Shown: positions 46,579 to 56,355, counted from the stretch's first letter. The stretch is DNA of 64,000 nucleotides from Psychromonas aquimarina ATCC BAA-1526 (GCF_000428725.1 NZ_AUAM01000007.1:62001-126000), one strand, 5' to 3'. A program made the numbers and translations. The notes: generated from the letters alone by a model not told the origin.

Positions 46579-47715
46579 CTAGGCTTTTTTGTACTGTTCA
46601 ATCAACTCAATAAAGTGATTGAATAAAGGCGCCGCATCATGCGGACCGGGACTTGCTTCCGGGTGTCCCTGGAAACTAAATGCAGGTTTATCAGTACGAT
46701 GAATACCTTGTAGTGAACCGTCAAATAATGAAACGTGCGTAGCACGCAGATTATCAGGTAATGAAGTCTGGTCAGCAGCAAAACCGTGGTTTTGACTGGT
46801 GATCATCACAACGTCTCTGTCTAAATCTTTCACCGGGTGGTTGGCACCGTGATGACCGAATTTCATTTTTGCTGTTTTTGCGCCGCTTGCTAAAGCCAGC
46901 AGCTGATGACCTAAACAGATACCAAATACTGGAATTTCTGTTTTTAAAATTTCTTGAATTGCTTCGATTGCATAAGTACACGGCTCAGGATCACCCGGTC
47001 CGTTGGAAAGGAACACGCCGTCAGGTTTCATTGCTAATACGTCGCCTGCAGGTGTCTGCGCAGGAACCACAGTAACGCGGCAGTCACGATCCGCCAGCAT
47101 ACGTAAAATGTTGCGTTTAACACCGTAATCGTAAGCCACAACATGGTATTTAGCATCTGTAATGTCGTTTGGTAAACCGCCCGTCAGCGTCCAGCTGCCT
47201 TGTGCCCATTCAAATGATTCAGCTGTTGTTACTTCTTTTGCTAAGTCCATGCCTTTAAGGCCTGGAAAAGCTTTCGCCTGTGCAAGAGCCTCGGCCTGAT
47301 CAAGATTTTCACCCGCGATAATACAACCCGCTTGTGCACCCTTTTCACGTAATATACGTGTCAGTTTACGTGTATCAATATCTGCGATACCAACAACGTT
47401 ACGTGCTTTCAGATAATCACTAAGAGATGTCTGATTACGGAAATTGCTGGCAAGAAGAGGTAAATCGCGAATGACTAATCCGCATGCATGGATTGATGGA
47501 GATTCTTCATCTTCATCATTTGTTCCGGTGTTTCCGATATGGGGGTAAGTTAGGGTAACGATTTGGCGTGCGTAGGATGGGTCTGTTAAAATTTCTTGGT
47601 AACCTGTCATGGATGTATTAAAAACAACTTCACCGACAGAACTTCCATCAGCGCCTATTGATACACCTTCAAATACAGTTCCATCTTCCAATACCAGTAT
47701 GGCAGAATGACTCAA
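46579..47715 (-). CDS. carA: Carbamoyl-phosphate synthase small subunit (TTG start)
   Basis: A 378-residue glutamine amidotransferase subunit (E. coli CarA 382). The catalytic Cys is in [13 protein letters not shown], and the His/Glu of the triad are in [14 protein letters not shown] near the C-terminus. I choose a TTG at 47713-47715: GGAGG lies five bases before it and the following [16 protein letters not shown] aligns with other CarA starts. The longer frame would add a 32-residue hydrophobic stretch not found in the family. Confidence 0.95.
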   Translation of the reverse strand: MSHSAILVLEDGTVFEGVSIGADGSSVGEVVFNTSMTGYQEILTDPSYARQIVTLTYPHIGNTGTNDEDEESPSIHACGLVIRDLPLLASNFRNQTSLSDYLKARNVVGIADIDTRKLTRILREKGAQAGCIIAGENLDQAEALAQAKAFPGLKGMDLAKEVTTAESFEWAQGSWTLTGGLPNDITDAKYHVVAYDYGVKRNILRMLADRDCRVTVVPAQTPAGDVLAMKPDGVFLSNGPGDPEPCTYAIEAIQEILKTEIPVFGICLGHQLLALASGAKTAKMKFGHHGANHPVKDLDRDVVMITSQNHGFAADQTSLPDNLRATHVSLFDGSLQGIHRTDKPAFSFQGHPEASPGPHDAAPLFNHFIELIEQYKKA

Positions 47716-48103
47716 GATAACCTCCATTAGGACAACAATAAAAATAAATTTTACGACCATCAACGGAAAGTAATGAGCTTTTTTTCCGCCAACAATCATA
47801 AATTTTGGCAAATTCGCGACAGTCTATAGATCTTCCGCACAATTAACCAATCAAATTTTTATTTTTAATGAAATAAAATGATTAATGGGGTATTTAAAGG
47901 GGAATAGGAGTTAAAGGAAATAAACGGCTGACAAAATTAGCCATTTATATATGCGCCTAGTAGAATATTTTAATTAGTGTCAGGCCGGCAGGTAAGGTCG
48001 GGATAAGAAAAACAGCAGACAGGCCAAAAAACAAGCTGCTGTATAGAGGGATCTTTAAGTTTTTCTTATGATACTATAAATTCTTTTATCTGTTCCTGGC
48101 ATA
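47716..48103. other. carA-pepD intergenic region
   Basis: This divergent promoter region of about 390 bp is AT-rich and must hold the carA promoter. AAATTTTTATTTTTAATG-type tracts at 47850-47870 might include arginine-regulator half-sites, but none is convincing. No small ORF with a ribosome site was found. Confidence 0.4.
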
Positions 48104-48117
48104 TTGATTTAGATCAA
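48104..48117 (+). promoter_or_regulatory. FNR-type site upstream of pepD
   Basis: TTGATTTAGATCAA matches the FNR consensus TTGAT-N4-ATCAA exactly. Its centre (48110.5) is about 41.5 bases before a possible start at about 48152, with TAACAA at 48141-48146 as a -10 candidate. This is the geometry of a class II FNR-activated promoter 71 bp before the pepD ATG. Confidence 0.6.
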
Positions 48118-48181
48118 TTTACCATACCTTTAACACCGACTAACAATATGGTTTTCCCTCTCCTTTATAATAAGGTCTTTT

Positions 48182-49639
48182 ATGCAATCCTTACAATCAA
48201 CTTCCGCTTCTTCTGTCTGGTCTTATTTTTCAAATATCTGTGCAATTCCACATCCGTCAAAACATGAACAGCAGCTGGCTGACTGGATCATCAACTGGGC
48301 AAAAGAAAATAACATATCCTGCATTCAGGATGAGATCGGCAATCTAATTTTAAAAAAAGACGCCGCACCGGGATATGAAAATAAAACCGCAGTTATTCTT
48401 CAGGCACATCTGGATATGGTGCCGCAGAAAAACAACGCTACACAGCATGACTTTTTAAGCGATCCGATCACCACTATTGTCGACGGCGAATGGCTGCATG
48501 CAGACAATACAACCTTAGGTGCGGATAACGGTATCGGCATGGCTGCCTGCTTAGCAGTTTTAGCTGATAAAAACTTAAAACACGGCCCCTTAGAAGTGCT
48601 TCTAACCACAGATGAAGAAACCGGCATGACCGGCGCATTCGGTCTGCAGGCTGGTTCGCTGCAGGGGGAAATTTTAATTAATACCGATTCGGAACAGGAA
48701 GGTGAGTTATATGTCGGCTGTGCCGGCGGTATTAATGTTAATGTCAGCTTACCCTACGAGAAAATGGAAAGCACACCTTCAGACAGCGCCTATGAAATAT
48801 CACTGAGCGGCTTAAAAGGCGGTCATTCCGGCTGTGATATCAATTTAGGGCGGGCTAATGCGATAAAAACCTTAGCTTCTGTTTTAAATAACTTTGACGG
48901 CGTTCCTTTTCATTTAGCCCTGTTTGAAGGCGGCAGTTTACGCAATGCTATTCCGCGTGAAGCACGTGCCGTGATTGTCTGCGATGCGCAGTACCAGAAC
49001 AGCTTAGAAATTGTTATCAATACCCTGCAGTTAAACCTGTGTAATGAATTCAAAGAAGCAGAGCCTAATCTGCAGCTTTCAGTACAGCCCTGTGACTTAC
49101 CGGCCTCTATTTTAACTCATCAGAGTCAGACTAACTTATTAAACAGCCTGCTTGGATGCGCTAACGGCATTTTTGCCATGGATAATAACTTTTCCGATGT
49201 TGTCCAGACATCAAGCAATATGGGCGTGATCACCCAGAATAGCGGCGAGCAGAGCAGTTTTGATATTCAGGTATTAATTCGTTCACAGGTTGAGCAGGAA
49301 AAACAGACTGAAGCTGAAAAGATTGCGCAGCACTTTACAAAACACGGCGCAGCAGTGCGCAAGGACGGCAACTACCCGGGCTGGACCCCCAACAAAAGCT
49401 CTGCCGTTTATAAGGTGATGGAAGCGCAGTACCGCGAGCTGTTTAATGAAACACCAAAAACCATGGTGATTCATGCCGGCTTGGAGTGTGGTCTGTTCAG
49501 CGATAAATACCCGCACTGGGATATGATTTCATTCGGTCCGACCATCAAATTCCCGCACAGTCCTGATGAGAAAGTACATATCGCCAGTGTTGATAAGTTC
49601 TGGCAGCTGCTGCAGGCAACTCTTGCTGCAATTGATTAA
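48182..49639 (+). CDS. pepD: Aminoacyl-histidine dipeptidase (PepD, M20)
   Basis: A 485-residue metallopeptidase, the same length as E. coli PepD, which splits Xaa-His dipeptides such as carnosine. Motifs are the metal-binding ILQAHLDMVPQ (His near 80), ADNTTLGADNGIGMA (Asp near 119), LLTTDEETGMTGAFGL (catalytic Glu near 149) and the C-terminal ISFGPTIKFPHSPDEKVHI. It is a single gene with an FNR-type site upstream and a strong terminator downstream. Confidence 0.96.
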   Translation: MQSLQSTSASSVWSYFSNICAIPHPSKHEQQLADWIINWAKENNISCIQDEIGNLILKKDAAPGYENKTAVILQAHLDMVPQKNNATQHDFLSDPITTIVDGEWLHADNTTLGADNGIGMAACLAVLADKNLKHGPLEVLLTTDEETGMTGAFGLQAGSLQGEILINTDSEQEGELYVGCAGGINVNVSLPYEKMESTPSDSAYEISLSGLKGGHSGCDINLGRANAIKTLASVLNNFDGVPFHLALFEGGSLRNAIPREARAVIVCDAQYQNSLEIVINTLQLNLCNEFKEAEPNLQLSVQPCDLPASILTHQSQTNLLNSLLGCANGIFAMDNNFSDVVQTSSNMGVITQNSGEQSSFDIQVLIRSQVEQEKQTEAEKIAQHFTKHGAAVRKDGNYPGWTPNKSSAVYKVMEAQYRELFNETPKTMVIHAGLECGLFSDKYPHWDMISFGPTIKFPHSPDEKVHIASVDKFWQLLQATLAAID

Positions 49640-49672
49640 ATATCAATAAGTAAACAAGAACTCTTATAAACC

Positions 49673-49702
49673 GGAGGCTGTATAATACAGCCTCCTTTTT
49701 TA
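49673..49702 (+). terminator. Terminator after pepD
   Basis: GGAGGCTGT-ATAAT-ACAGCCTCC is a 9-bp perfect stem directly followed by TTTTTTT, 34 bases after the pepD stop. The next gene converges on it from the right. Confidence 0.88.
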
Positions 49703-49719
49703 TCGTCAGTTAACGGCTG

Positions 49720-50229
49720 TCAATCATCTAATACAAACCGCCATAACTTATTTATCCACACCTCTCCTGCATAATCAATTCCCACACGTTCAGCTGCTGT
49801 ATAGCTGACAGGCTCAACACCGTTTTCAATCCATATCCGACTGGATTGAGTAATATCCTCTCCATAGAAGGATTTATCTAACTGCAGCTGTCTACCCACT
49901 CGCCCGGGGCCGTTTATCTCCTGCAGTCCTCGAATCAGTACTGCCTGCGGGTGTTCATTTGCTCCGGTTACAATATTAAGAAGCCAGTACATTCCATAAA
50001 TAAGATATACATACACAACCCCGCCTTCCTGATACATCATCTCAGTTCTGGCGGTTCTGCCTTTACTGGCATGGCACGCTGAATCCTCTTCGCCGCGATA
50101 TGCTTCCGTTTCTGTAATAACGTATTCTTTTCTGCATCCGTCCTCAAAAACACGAACCAGTCTTTTCCCAAGCAGATCTGGAGCGATTTCAAGAACATCA
50201 TTAGTAAAATATGTTTTAGGTAGTCTCAT
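49720..50229 (-). CDS. 3-methyladenine DNA glycosylase, AAG/MPG type
   Basis: A 169-residue monofunctional glycosylase of the eukaryotic-like AAG/MPG family that removes alkylated purines. Characteristic stretches are DLLGKRLVR, ITETEAYRGEEDSACHASKGRTART with the catalytic Glu, VYVYLIYGMYWLLNIV, and NGPGRVGRQLQLDKSFYGEDIT. It is slightly shorter than the usual 190-210 residues, the C-terminal part being compact. The 320-bp gap to 50549 has no feature I can name. Confidence 0.9.
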   Translation of the reverse strand: MRLPKTYFTNDVLEIAPDLLGKRLVRVFEDGCRKEYVITETEAYRGEEDSACHASKGRTARTEMMYQEGGVVYVYLIYGMYWLLNIVTGANEHPQAVLIRGLQEINGPGRVGRQLQLDKSFYGEDITQSSRIWIENGVEPVSYTAAERVGIDYAGEVWINKLWRFVLDD

Positions 50230-50549
50230 TTATTATCTCTAAAGGTAACTGAACGGCAGCCGCAGGAAACTCAGCAGTAAAACAGGCTAATCAAAAGCTA
50301 GAGCCTAATCTGCTATATAAAGAGGAGCATAGACCAAACTGTCTGGTTGTTTTTTACAAGGCGCCAAAGTAATAAACTTTATGGAGCACCTGGCTCACTT
50401 TCGCCCTAAAAACACCTTAGAATAATTTACAGGCAGCGCTGAAAACAAGATCGAATTTACGCTCCGTTACACTTGAGCCGGCAAATTAAACCTAGAAAAA
50501 ATAATATCTTCTCCTAAACTTGATGGTACGCTTTAGGGAAATAACAACT

Positions 50550-52967
50550 ATGTTAGAAGATGACGATATTTTCGCCTTAAGCGATGAGCATGAGGCCGAA
50601 ACAAACAGCAGGAATTCCGCATTACCGCCATGGAGAATAATGCTGGTTGATGATGAACCGTCTGTTCATCATGTAACATTACTCGCTTTGCGTTCTTTAA
50701 CATTTGAAGAAAGAGGCATTGAGTTCCTCCATTGCTACACGGGTGGTGAAGCTAAATTGATGCTTGCGGAGGAAAAAGATATTGCCCTGGTTTTTCTCGA
50801 TGTCGTTATGGAAACAGAAAACGCAGGGTTGGAAGTTGCCCAGTACATTCGCGAAGATCTAAAAAATAAACAAGTACGCATCATTTTACGCACCGGACAG
50901 CCGGGCAGCTTTGCTGAATCAGAAATGATGACCAGCTACGATATCAATGACTATAAAACCAAAACAGAGTTAACCAGTAATAAATTAAAAACCACGATAA
51001 TTTCTGCTCTACGTTCATATCAGGAGTTAGATAACTCTGAATCTTTACGATTAGCATTAGATAAAATGCTTAAATGTGCTTCTGCATTAATGAGTAAAAA
51101 ATCGATTACTGAATTAAGCGCAGAAATATCAGCAAGTACCGGGCAGATGCTGCCGTTAGTACAAAAGTTTGAAAGCACTCCACCAGTCGTAAATATAGTC
51201 TGCTTCGACAGCGAAGACTTAAGCTGCCGTCAATCTTTTATGGAAAAAAACAGCGGCGGCAGCATTTCTCCAGAGCTCCATCAAAAACTTAGCGATAGTT
51301 TTACTGTTGAAAATCCCCCCAGCTTTATTGACGGGCAATATGCACTCTTATATATAGGCAAAACTGCTCAAAAGCAGCATTATTATTTATTGTTAACATA
51401 CTGCAGCCCCATTGAAGAGAAAGAAACGCTGCTGCTGTTCAATTTACGGACTAATATTGAAATTATTTTTAATAATATCAGCTTAAAAGAATCATTAGAA
51501 AATGTGAATACTGGTTTAGAAGAAAAGGTAAAACAGCGCACTATTGATTTTCAACAGGCTTGTGAGCGGGCAGAGCAGGCCAATCAGGCTAAAAGTAGTT
51601 TCCTCTCAAATATGAGCCATGAAATACGTACACCAATGAATGCGATATTAGGATTCACGCAGATATTGACACGCAGTGCAGACATTCCCAGTCAGCAGAA
51701 GAACACCCTGGAAAAAATAGCCAAAGCAGGCCAGCATCTGTTAGGAATTATTAATGATATTCTTGAGATATCAAAAATAGAAGCGGGCGCGGCGCAGCTG
51801 AAATTAATCGATTTTGAACTAGTGACACTGTTAACTGATATAGGACAAATGTTCCAGTTTCGCTGTGAACAAAAACAGCTGGACTGGCATTTTATCAACA
51901 ACGCAGCTCAATCTATCTATGTCCGCGCAGACGAGGGAAAGATTCGCCAGATTTTAATTAATCTGCTGGGAAATTCAGTCAAATTCACCGACCAGGGCTC
52001 AATTACATTAGTTTTAAATCAACCGTCAGCTGATATTTATCAGTTTGAAATTATCGATACAGGCGCTGGTATATCCGCTGAAGAGCAGAAAAAATTATTT
52101 CACAATTTTTCTCAGGGAGCCGCCGGAGAAGAAAAAGGCGGGACAGGTTTAGGGCTGACTATTTCAACCAAACATATTGAAATGATGGGGGGAAAATTAA
52201 CACTGCAGTCGGAACTAGGCAAAGGCTCAACATTTTCCTTCAGCATCGAGCTAGAACGCGGTAATGAAGAAAACGCATTACAAAGTGTGCCTGAAATAGA
52301 ACAGATTACATTAGTTAAAAATAGAAAATTCAGGGCGTTATGTGTCGATGATATTGCTGAAAACAGGGAGTTATTAGGGAACGTACTTACTTCCTGCGGT
52401 ATTGATGTTACCTACGCTGAAGACGGCCAGCAGGCTGTTGAATTAATCAAAGAACAAGCATTTGATATTGTTTATATGGATCTGCTTATGCCGGTCATGC
52501 GTGGTGATGATGCGGTTAAAATTATTCGAGGAGAGCTCAATCACGACAAGTTAATCTGTATTGCTGTTTCTGCTTTTAGTTTATCCCATGAAATTCAGCA
52601 CTATTTAACCATTGGTTTTGACCTTTTTATTGCCAAACCATTTTCATTTTCAGAAGTATTCAATAGTTTATTAACTTTTTTTCCTGACGATTTTATTAAA
52701 GAAGAGCCGCAGGTCTCTGCTGAAAAAATTGAGCAGAAGCAGAAAGACATTAACTTATCTGAATTTACATTATCCAGCAAAGTGCTGGATGACTTAAAAT
52801 TATCAGCCTCAATCAACCGTTCATCATATATTAAACAGCTCTTAGCGGACATTGCTGTACAAAGGCCGCAAGACAAAATTTATACTGATTATCTCATCCT
52901 GTTTCTAGATAATTTCGATATGGCAGGCCTTGTTAAAGCATTGGAGGAAGTTAAATATGAACAATAA
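50550..52967 (+). CDS. Hybrid kinase: REC-DUF3369-HisKA-HATPase-REC
   Basis: A soluble protein of about 805 residues with no membrane segment. It opens with a receiver domain (about 28-150; IMLVDDE, VFLDVVM, ILRTGQPG, NDYKTK), then DUF3369 (about 160-300), a coiled coil, HisKA with FLSNMSHEIRTPMNAILG, HATPase (NLLGNSVKF, DTGAGI, GTGLGLTI) and a C-terminal receiver (CVDDIAEN, IVYMDLLMPVMRGDDA). I prefer the ATG at 50550, with AGGGA ten bases upstream; the frame opens at 50520. The REC-DUF3369 front matches the EAL regulator at 13207-15429. Confidence 0.88.
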   Translation: MLEDDDIFALSDEHEAETNSRNSALPPWRIMLVDDEPSVHHVTLLALRSLTFEERGIEFLHCYTGGEAKLMLAEEKDIALVFLDVVMETENAGLEVAQYIREDLKNKQVRIILRTGQPGSFAESEMMTSYDINDYKTKTELTSNKLKTTIISALRSYQELDNSESLRLALDKMLKCASALMSKKSITELSAEISASTGQMLPLVQKFESTPPVVNIVCFDSEDLSCRQSFMEKNSGGSISPELHQKLSDSFTVENPPSFIDGQYALLYIGKTAQKQHYYLLLTYCSPIEEKETLLLFNLRTNIEIIFNNISLKESLENVNTGLEEKVKQRTIDFQQACERAEQANQAKSSFLSNMSHEIRTPMNAILGFTQILTRSADIPSQQKNTLEKIAKAGQHLLGIINDILEISKIEAGAAQLKLIDFELVTLLTDIGQMFQFRCEQKQLDWHFINNAAQSIYVRADEGKIRQILINLLGNSVKFTDQGSITLVLNQPSADIYQFEIIDTGAGISAEEQKKLFHNFSQGAAGEEKGGTGLGLTISTKHIEMMGGKLTLQSELGKGSTFSFSIELERGNEENALQSVPEIEQITLVKNRKFRALCVDDIAENRELLGNVLTSCGIDVTYAEDGQQAVELIKEQAFDIVYMDLLMPVMRGDDAVKIIRGELNHDKLICIAVSAFSLSHEIQHYLTIGFDLFIAKPFSFSEVFNSLLTFFPDDFIKEEPQVSAEKIEQKQKDINLSEFTLSSKVLDDLKLSASINRSSYIKQLLADIAVQRPQDKIYTDYLILFLDNFDMAGLVKALEEVKYEQ

Positions 52968-54183
52968 TCTCGTCACTATTAAAGGCAGTAAAATATTAAT
53001 TGTTGACGACAAACAAGAAAACCTGGAGCTGTTAACGCAAATATTAGAAGCAGAAGGCTTTGAAATTGCCTTTGCAGTAGACGGTGAGCAGGCAATTAAA
53101 ATCGCCAACCTGTTTTTACCGCATCTTATTCTGCTGGATGTCATGATGCCGGGCATTGACGGCTTCGAAACCTGCCGACGCTTAAAGTCGCTTAACGATG
53201 TCAAAGAGATTCCGGTTATTTTTGTCACAGGAAAAGCCGGCATTAATGATATCGTTGAAGCATTTAATGCCGGAGGGGTTGACTACGTAACAAAACCAAT
53301 ACGACACGAAGAAATTCTGGCCCGTGTCAATACTCATCTGCAGCTGCAGGCGCTTATATCTTTACGTGATGAGCTGATCAGCGCCTTAAGAGATCAGAAT
53401 ATTGAATTAGAAAAAATGAGCAGTCTAAAAGATGAGCAGCTGGAAACCGCTGTGCAGTTTAACCATATTGGAGAGTTAGTGGGCGAGCTCACTCATGAAG
53501 TAGCTACACCGCTCGGCATAATGAATACAGCGATGAGTACGTTAGATGAACAACGGTTAACCATGATGAAACAGCTGGACGAGAATCATCTTTCCAAAAA
53601 AAATCTTACCGATTTCATTGAAATATCAGGAGAAGTTTCTGATATTGTTAATTCCAATTTAAACCACGCTATTAATCTGGTTAATAGTTTTAAAAAAATC
53701 GTAGTCGGAGAATTCAGCCACACTAAAACTGAGTTTGTAATAAGTACATATTTGAATGATATCAAGCATACTTTACTCCCCAAATTTAAACGCTGCACAC
53801 ATACTTTGAAGATTGAATGCGCAAAACCAATCGTGTTTACTGCTGAAACAGGTGCCTTATCTCAGGTACTAATTAACTTAATCAGTAATGCTTTAATACA
53901 TGCATTTTCAGAAGAACAAAACGGCAGTATTCAACTCGTTGCCAGTGAAACAGATGACGCTGTTATTCTGGATGTAATAGATGACGGCAAAGGACTCGAT
54001 GAATCATCACTCAATAAAATTTTTGACAAGTATTATTCAACGCGAAGTGGTAAAGGAGGCAGCGGCTTAGGGCTCTACATAGTTAAAAAACTTGTAGAGA
54101 ATAATTTGAACGGAAATATAAGTGTCAAAAGTTCACTAGGTAACGGCACACATTTTTCGATATCCATGGCCAAAACAACATAA
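52957..54183 (+). CDS. Soluble REC-histidine kinase
   Basis: A 408-residue protein with an N-terminal receiver (ILIVDDKQENLELL, LILLDVMMPGIDGFETC, phospho-Asp near 56, FVTGKA, VTKPI), a coiled coil (about 130-170), HisKA with ELTHEVATPLGIMN, and HATPase (NLISNALIHAF, DVIDDGKGLD, GKGGSGLGLYI). There is no sensor or membrane part, so input probably comes by phosphotransfer to the receiver. The ATG has GGAGG nine bases upstream and overlaps the end of the hybrid kinase by 11 bases, so the two are made together. Confidence 0.9.
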   Translation: MNNNLVTIKGSKILIVDDKQENLELLTQILEAEGFEIAFAVDGEQAIKIANLFLPHLILLDVMMPGIDGFETCRRLKSLNDVKEIPVIFVTGKAGINDIVEAFNAGGVDYVTKPIRHEEILARVNTHLQLQALISLRDELISALRDQNIELEKMSSLKDEQLETAVQFNHIGELVGELTHEVATPLGIMNTAMSTLDEQRLTMMKQLDENHLSKKNLTDFIEISGEVSDIVNSNLNHAINLVNSFKKIVVGEFSHTKTEFVISTYLNDIKHTLLPKFKRCTHTLKIECAKPIVFTAETGALSQVLINLISNALIHAFSEEQNGSIQLVASETDDAVILDVIDDGKGLDESSLNKIFDKYYSTRSGKGGSGLGLYIVKKLVENNLNGNISVKSSLGNGTHFSISMAKTT

Positions 54184-54326
54184 CGCTAGAGTAAACGAAT
54201 ACAGCAGGAGCAGATGCCTGCTCAATCAAACCGCTAAAGATAAGTTTAATTACCTTTAAAATAATTATTGCCGCTAACTTAACAAGCCAATATTTATTAT
54301 CACCTTAATGCTAAGCCGGCTTTGCA

Positions 54327-54354
54327 TGCATATATGAAATTTGTTATATATGCA
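54327..54354. promoter_or_regulatory. Candidate ArsR operator before arsC-arsR
   Basis: TGCATATAT (54327-54335) and ATATATGCA (54346-54354) are perfect 9-bp inverted repeats with a ten-base spacer, centred 40 bp before the fusion gene. AT-rich dyads of this kind are usual for ArsR proteins, and a related palindrome precedes the GAPDH gene. Confidence 0.6.
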
Positions 54355-54379
54355 GTTAAATTTAAATAATCAGGCATCT

Positions 54380-55132
54380 ATGAAAAAACGCTTACTCTTT
54401 CTCTGTACAGGTAATTCAGCACGCTCGCAGCTTGCCGAAGCCCTGTTTCGACATTTATGTGCTGACAGTTTTATTGTTGCCAGTGCAGGCACAGCTCCAA
54501 GCGAGATAGATCCCCGTGTCTTTGAGGTATTAAAAGCCAATGCGGTCAGCAGCGAAGGGTTAAAAAGCCAGTCAGTTGAACAGCTGCAGTATGAACACTT
54601 TGATTATGTGATTACTTTATGTGATAAAGCGAACCATGAATGCGCTCTGTTTTCAGACTCACAAGCCTTAATCCACTGGGATTTTCCCGATCCTAAATAC
54701 CTTAACGGCATACAGCCTTTTATTGATACCTTTAACGGTTTAAAAACACGCATCTCTTTATTTTTAATGCTTAACGGCCAGGAATCGGCAGATCCGTTCG
54801 GCCCCGTTGAGCTGTTCAAAATTATGAGTGATCCGCTGCGTTTAAAAGTACTGATGCTGATTGAAGATGAACAGTCTCTCAGCGTTGGAGAGCTCGTCAG
54901 CGTACTTGAAGTCAGTCAGCCTAAAGTTTCCCGCCATCTGGCTTTACTGCGTGAGAGCGGCATTTTACAGGTAAAAAAACAGGGACTCTGGGTTTTTTAC
55001 AGCCTCTCTAAACAGCTTCCTGTGTGGATACGTCACACACTAGCCACGGTTCGTAACGGTAACCCCGGTATCATTAACCGCGAAAAAATTAAACTTCACC
55101 AGATTCCTGACAGAAAACAACTTCAGCAGTAA
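54380..55132 (+). CDS. ArsC-ArsR fusion: arsenate reductase domain plus ArsR repressor domain
   Basis: A 250-residue fusion. Residues 1-140 form a low-molecular-weight phosphatase-fold arsenate reductase with the P-loop CTGNSAR (9-15), the redox pair Cys81 and Cys88 (LCDKANHEC) at S. aureus ArsC-like positions, and WDFPDP. Residues 143-250 are an ArsR winged helix (VELFKIMSDPLRLKVLMLI; recognition helix SQPKVSRHLALLRESGIL). The ArsR part has no cysteine, so the usual As(III) thiolate site is missing. I start at the ATG 54380, where the ArsC motif begins; an in-frame ATG at 54341 lies inside the operator. It heads an arsenic operon. Confidence 0.9.
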   Translation: MKKRLLFLCTGNSARSQLAEALFRHLCADSFIVASAGTAPSEIDPRVFEVLKANAVSSEGLKSQSVEQLQYEHFDYVITLCDKANHECALFSDSQALIHWDFPDPKYLNGIQPFIDTFNGLKTRISLFLMLNGQESADPFGPVELFKIMSDPLRLKVLMLIEDEQSLSVGELVSVLEVSQPKVSRHLALLRESGILQVKKQGLWVFYSLSKQLPVWIRHTLATVRNGNPGIINREKIKLHQIPDRKQLQQ

Positions 55133-55211
55133 TAATCTCTTCTAAATCTGCGGCTTAAACTCCGCACAGCTATGCTGACAGCTTGCCGTTCAAAACCAAA
55201 TATACGGAAAA

Positions 55212-55236
55212 CCATATATATGGATTTACATATGTA
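55212..55236. promoter_or_regulatory. Tandem palindromes before the ars GAPDH gene
   Basis: CCATATATATGG (55212-55223) and TACATATGTA (55227-55236) are two perfect palindromes 49-73 bp before the GAPDH start. They share the ATATATG core with the dyad before the ArsC-ArsR gene, so control by the same ArsR is likely. Confidence 0.55.
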
Positions 55237-55284
55237 ACTTGAGTATCTATACTGACTTCACGACAGGTTAACGGGAAACAGATA

Positions 55285-56286
55285 ATGACAGTTAAAATAG
55301 GTATAAATGGTTTTGGACGTATCGGCAGATTAGCGCTTCGCGCTTCTTTTGACTGGGATGATATTGAGTTTGTGCAGATCAATGATGCTGCCGGAGATGC
55401 AGCTGCATTAGCACACCTGCTTGAATTTGATTCTATCCAGGGGCGCTGGCATCATCAGGTCAACAGTGACGGTAATGATATTGTTATCGGCACTACTCGA
55501 ATCAAGTGCAGCAGCGAGCGGGATTTAGACGCCGTAGACTGGAGTGCCTGTGATGTGGTACTTGAATCTACAGGTGTACACCGTCAGGTAGATTTATTAC
55601 AAAAATATTTAGATCAAGGCGTACAGCGTGTAGTGGTTTCAGCACCGGTAAAAGACGACAGCGTATTAAATGTCGTTGTGGGTGTAAATGCTCACCTGTT
55701 TGATAAAAGCATCCACCGCATTATCACGGCAGCTTCCTGCACCACCAACTGTATTGCTCCGGTTGTAAAAGTGATTCATGAAAAAATCGGTATTGAACAT
55801 GCTTCTTTCACTACCATTCATAATTTAACTAATACACAGACCATTCTTGACGCACCGCATAAAGATCTGCGCCGGGCAAGATCCTGTGGTATAAGTTTAA
55901 TTCCAACCACCACCGGCTCTGCGAAAGCGGTTATTGATATTTTCCCTGAGCTTGAAGGCAAAATTGACGGTCATGCAGTGCGGGTCCCCTTAGCGAATGC
56001 CTCGTTAACCGATATCATTTTTAATGTCTCCCGTGATACCGATATAGATGAAGTTAATGCTTTATTAAAAGAAGCTTCACAGGGTGAGCTGGCCGGAATT
56101 CTAGGCTTTGAAACACGCCCTCTGGTATCAATCGACTACAAAGGCGATCAACGTTCGACGGTTGTTGATGCATTATCCACTATGGTAGTTAATAAACGTA
56201 TGCTGAAAATCTATGCCTGGTACGATAACGAAATGGGTTACGCGGCCAGAACGGCTGAGTTAATCCGCACCGTCGGTCAGCCGTAA
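55285..56286 (+). CDS. Glyceraldehyde-3-phosphate dehydrogenase of the arsenate detoxification pair
   Basis: A 333-residue GAPDH with the NAD motif INGFGRIGRLALRA at the start, catalytic Cys152 in SCTTNC and the ATTHNLTNTQ-type His block; LRRARSCGISLIPTTTGSAKAV is typical of GAPDH genes that travel with arsJ. In this pathway the enzyme uses arsenate in place of phosphate to form 1-arseno-3-phosphoglycerate. Assignment to arsenic metabolism rather than central glycolysis rests on position between the ArsR fusion and ArsJ, and on the upstream palindromes. Confidence 0.92.
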   Translation: MTVKIGINGFGRIGRLALRASFDWDDIEFVQINDAAGDAAALAHLLEFDSIQGRWHHQVNSDGNDIVIGTTRIKCSSERDLDAVDWSACDVVLESTGVHRQVDLLQKYLDQGVQRVVVSAPVKDDSVLNVVVGVNAHLFDKSIHRIITAASCTTNCIAPVVKVIHEKIGIEHASFTTIHNLTNTQTILDAPHKDLRRARSCGISLIPTTTGSAKAVIDIFPELEGKIDGHAVRVPLANASLTDIIFNVSRDTDIDEVNALLKEASQGELAGILGFETRPLVSIDYKGDQRSTVVDALSTMVVNKRMLKIYAWYDNEMGYAARTAELIRTVGQP

Positions 56287-56355
56287 CAGCTGCAGTCTTA
56301 ACAAAAAATATTACAGACTCCGCCCCGGCGGGTGTCTGTTAGCGAGTATAAATTG

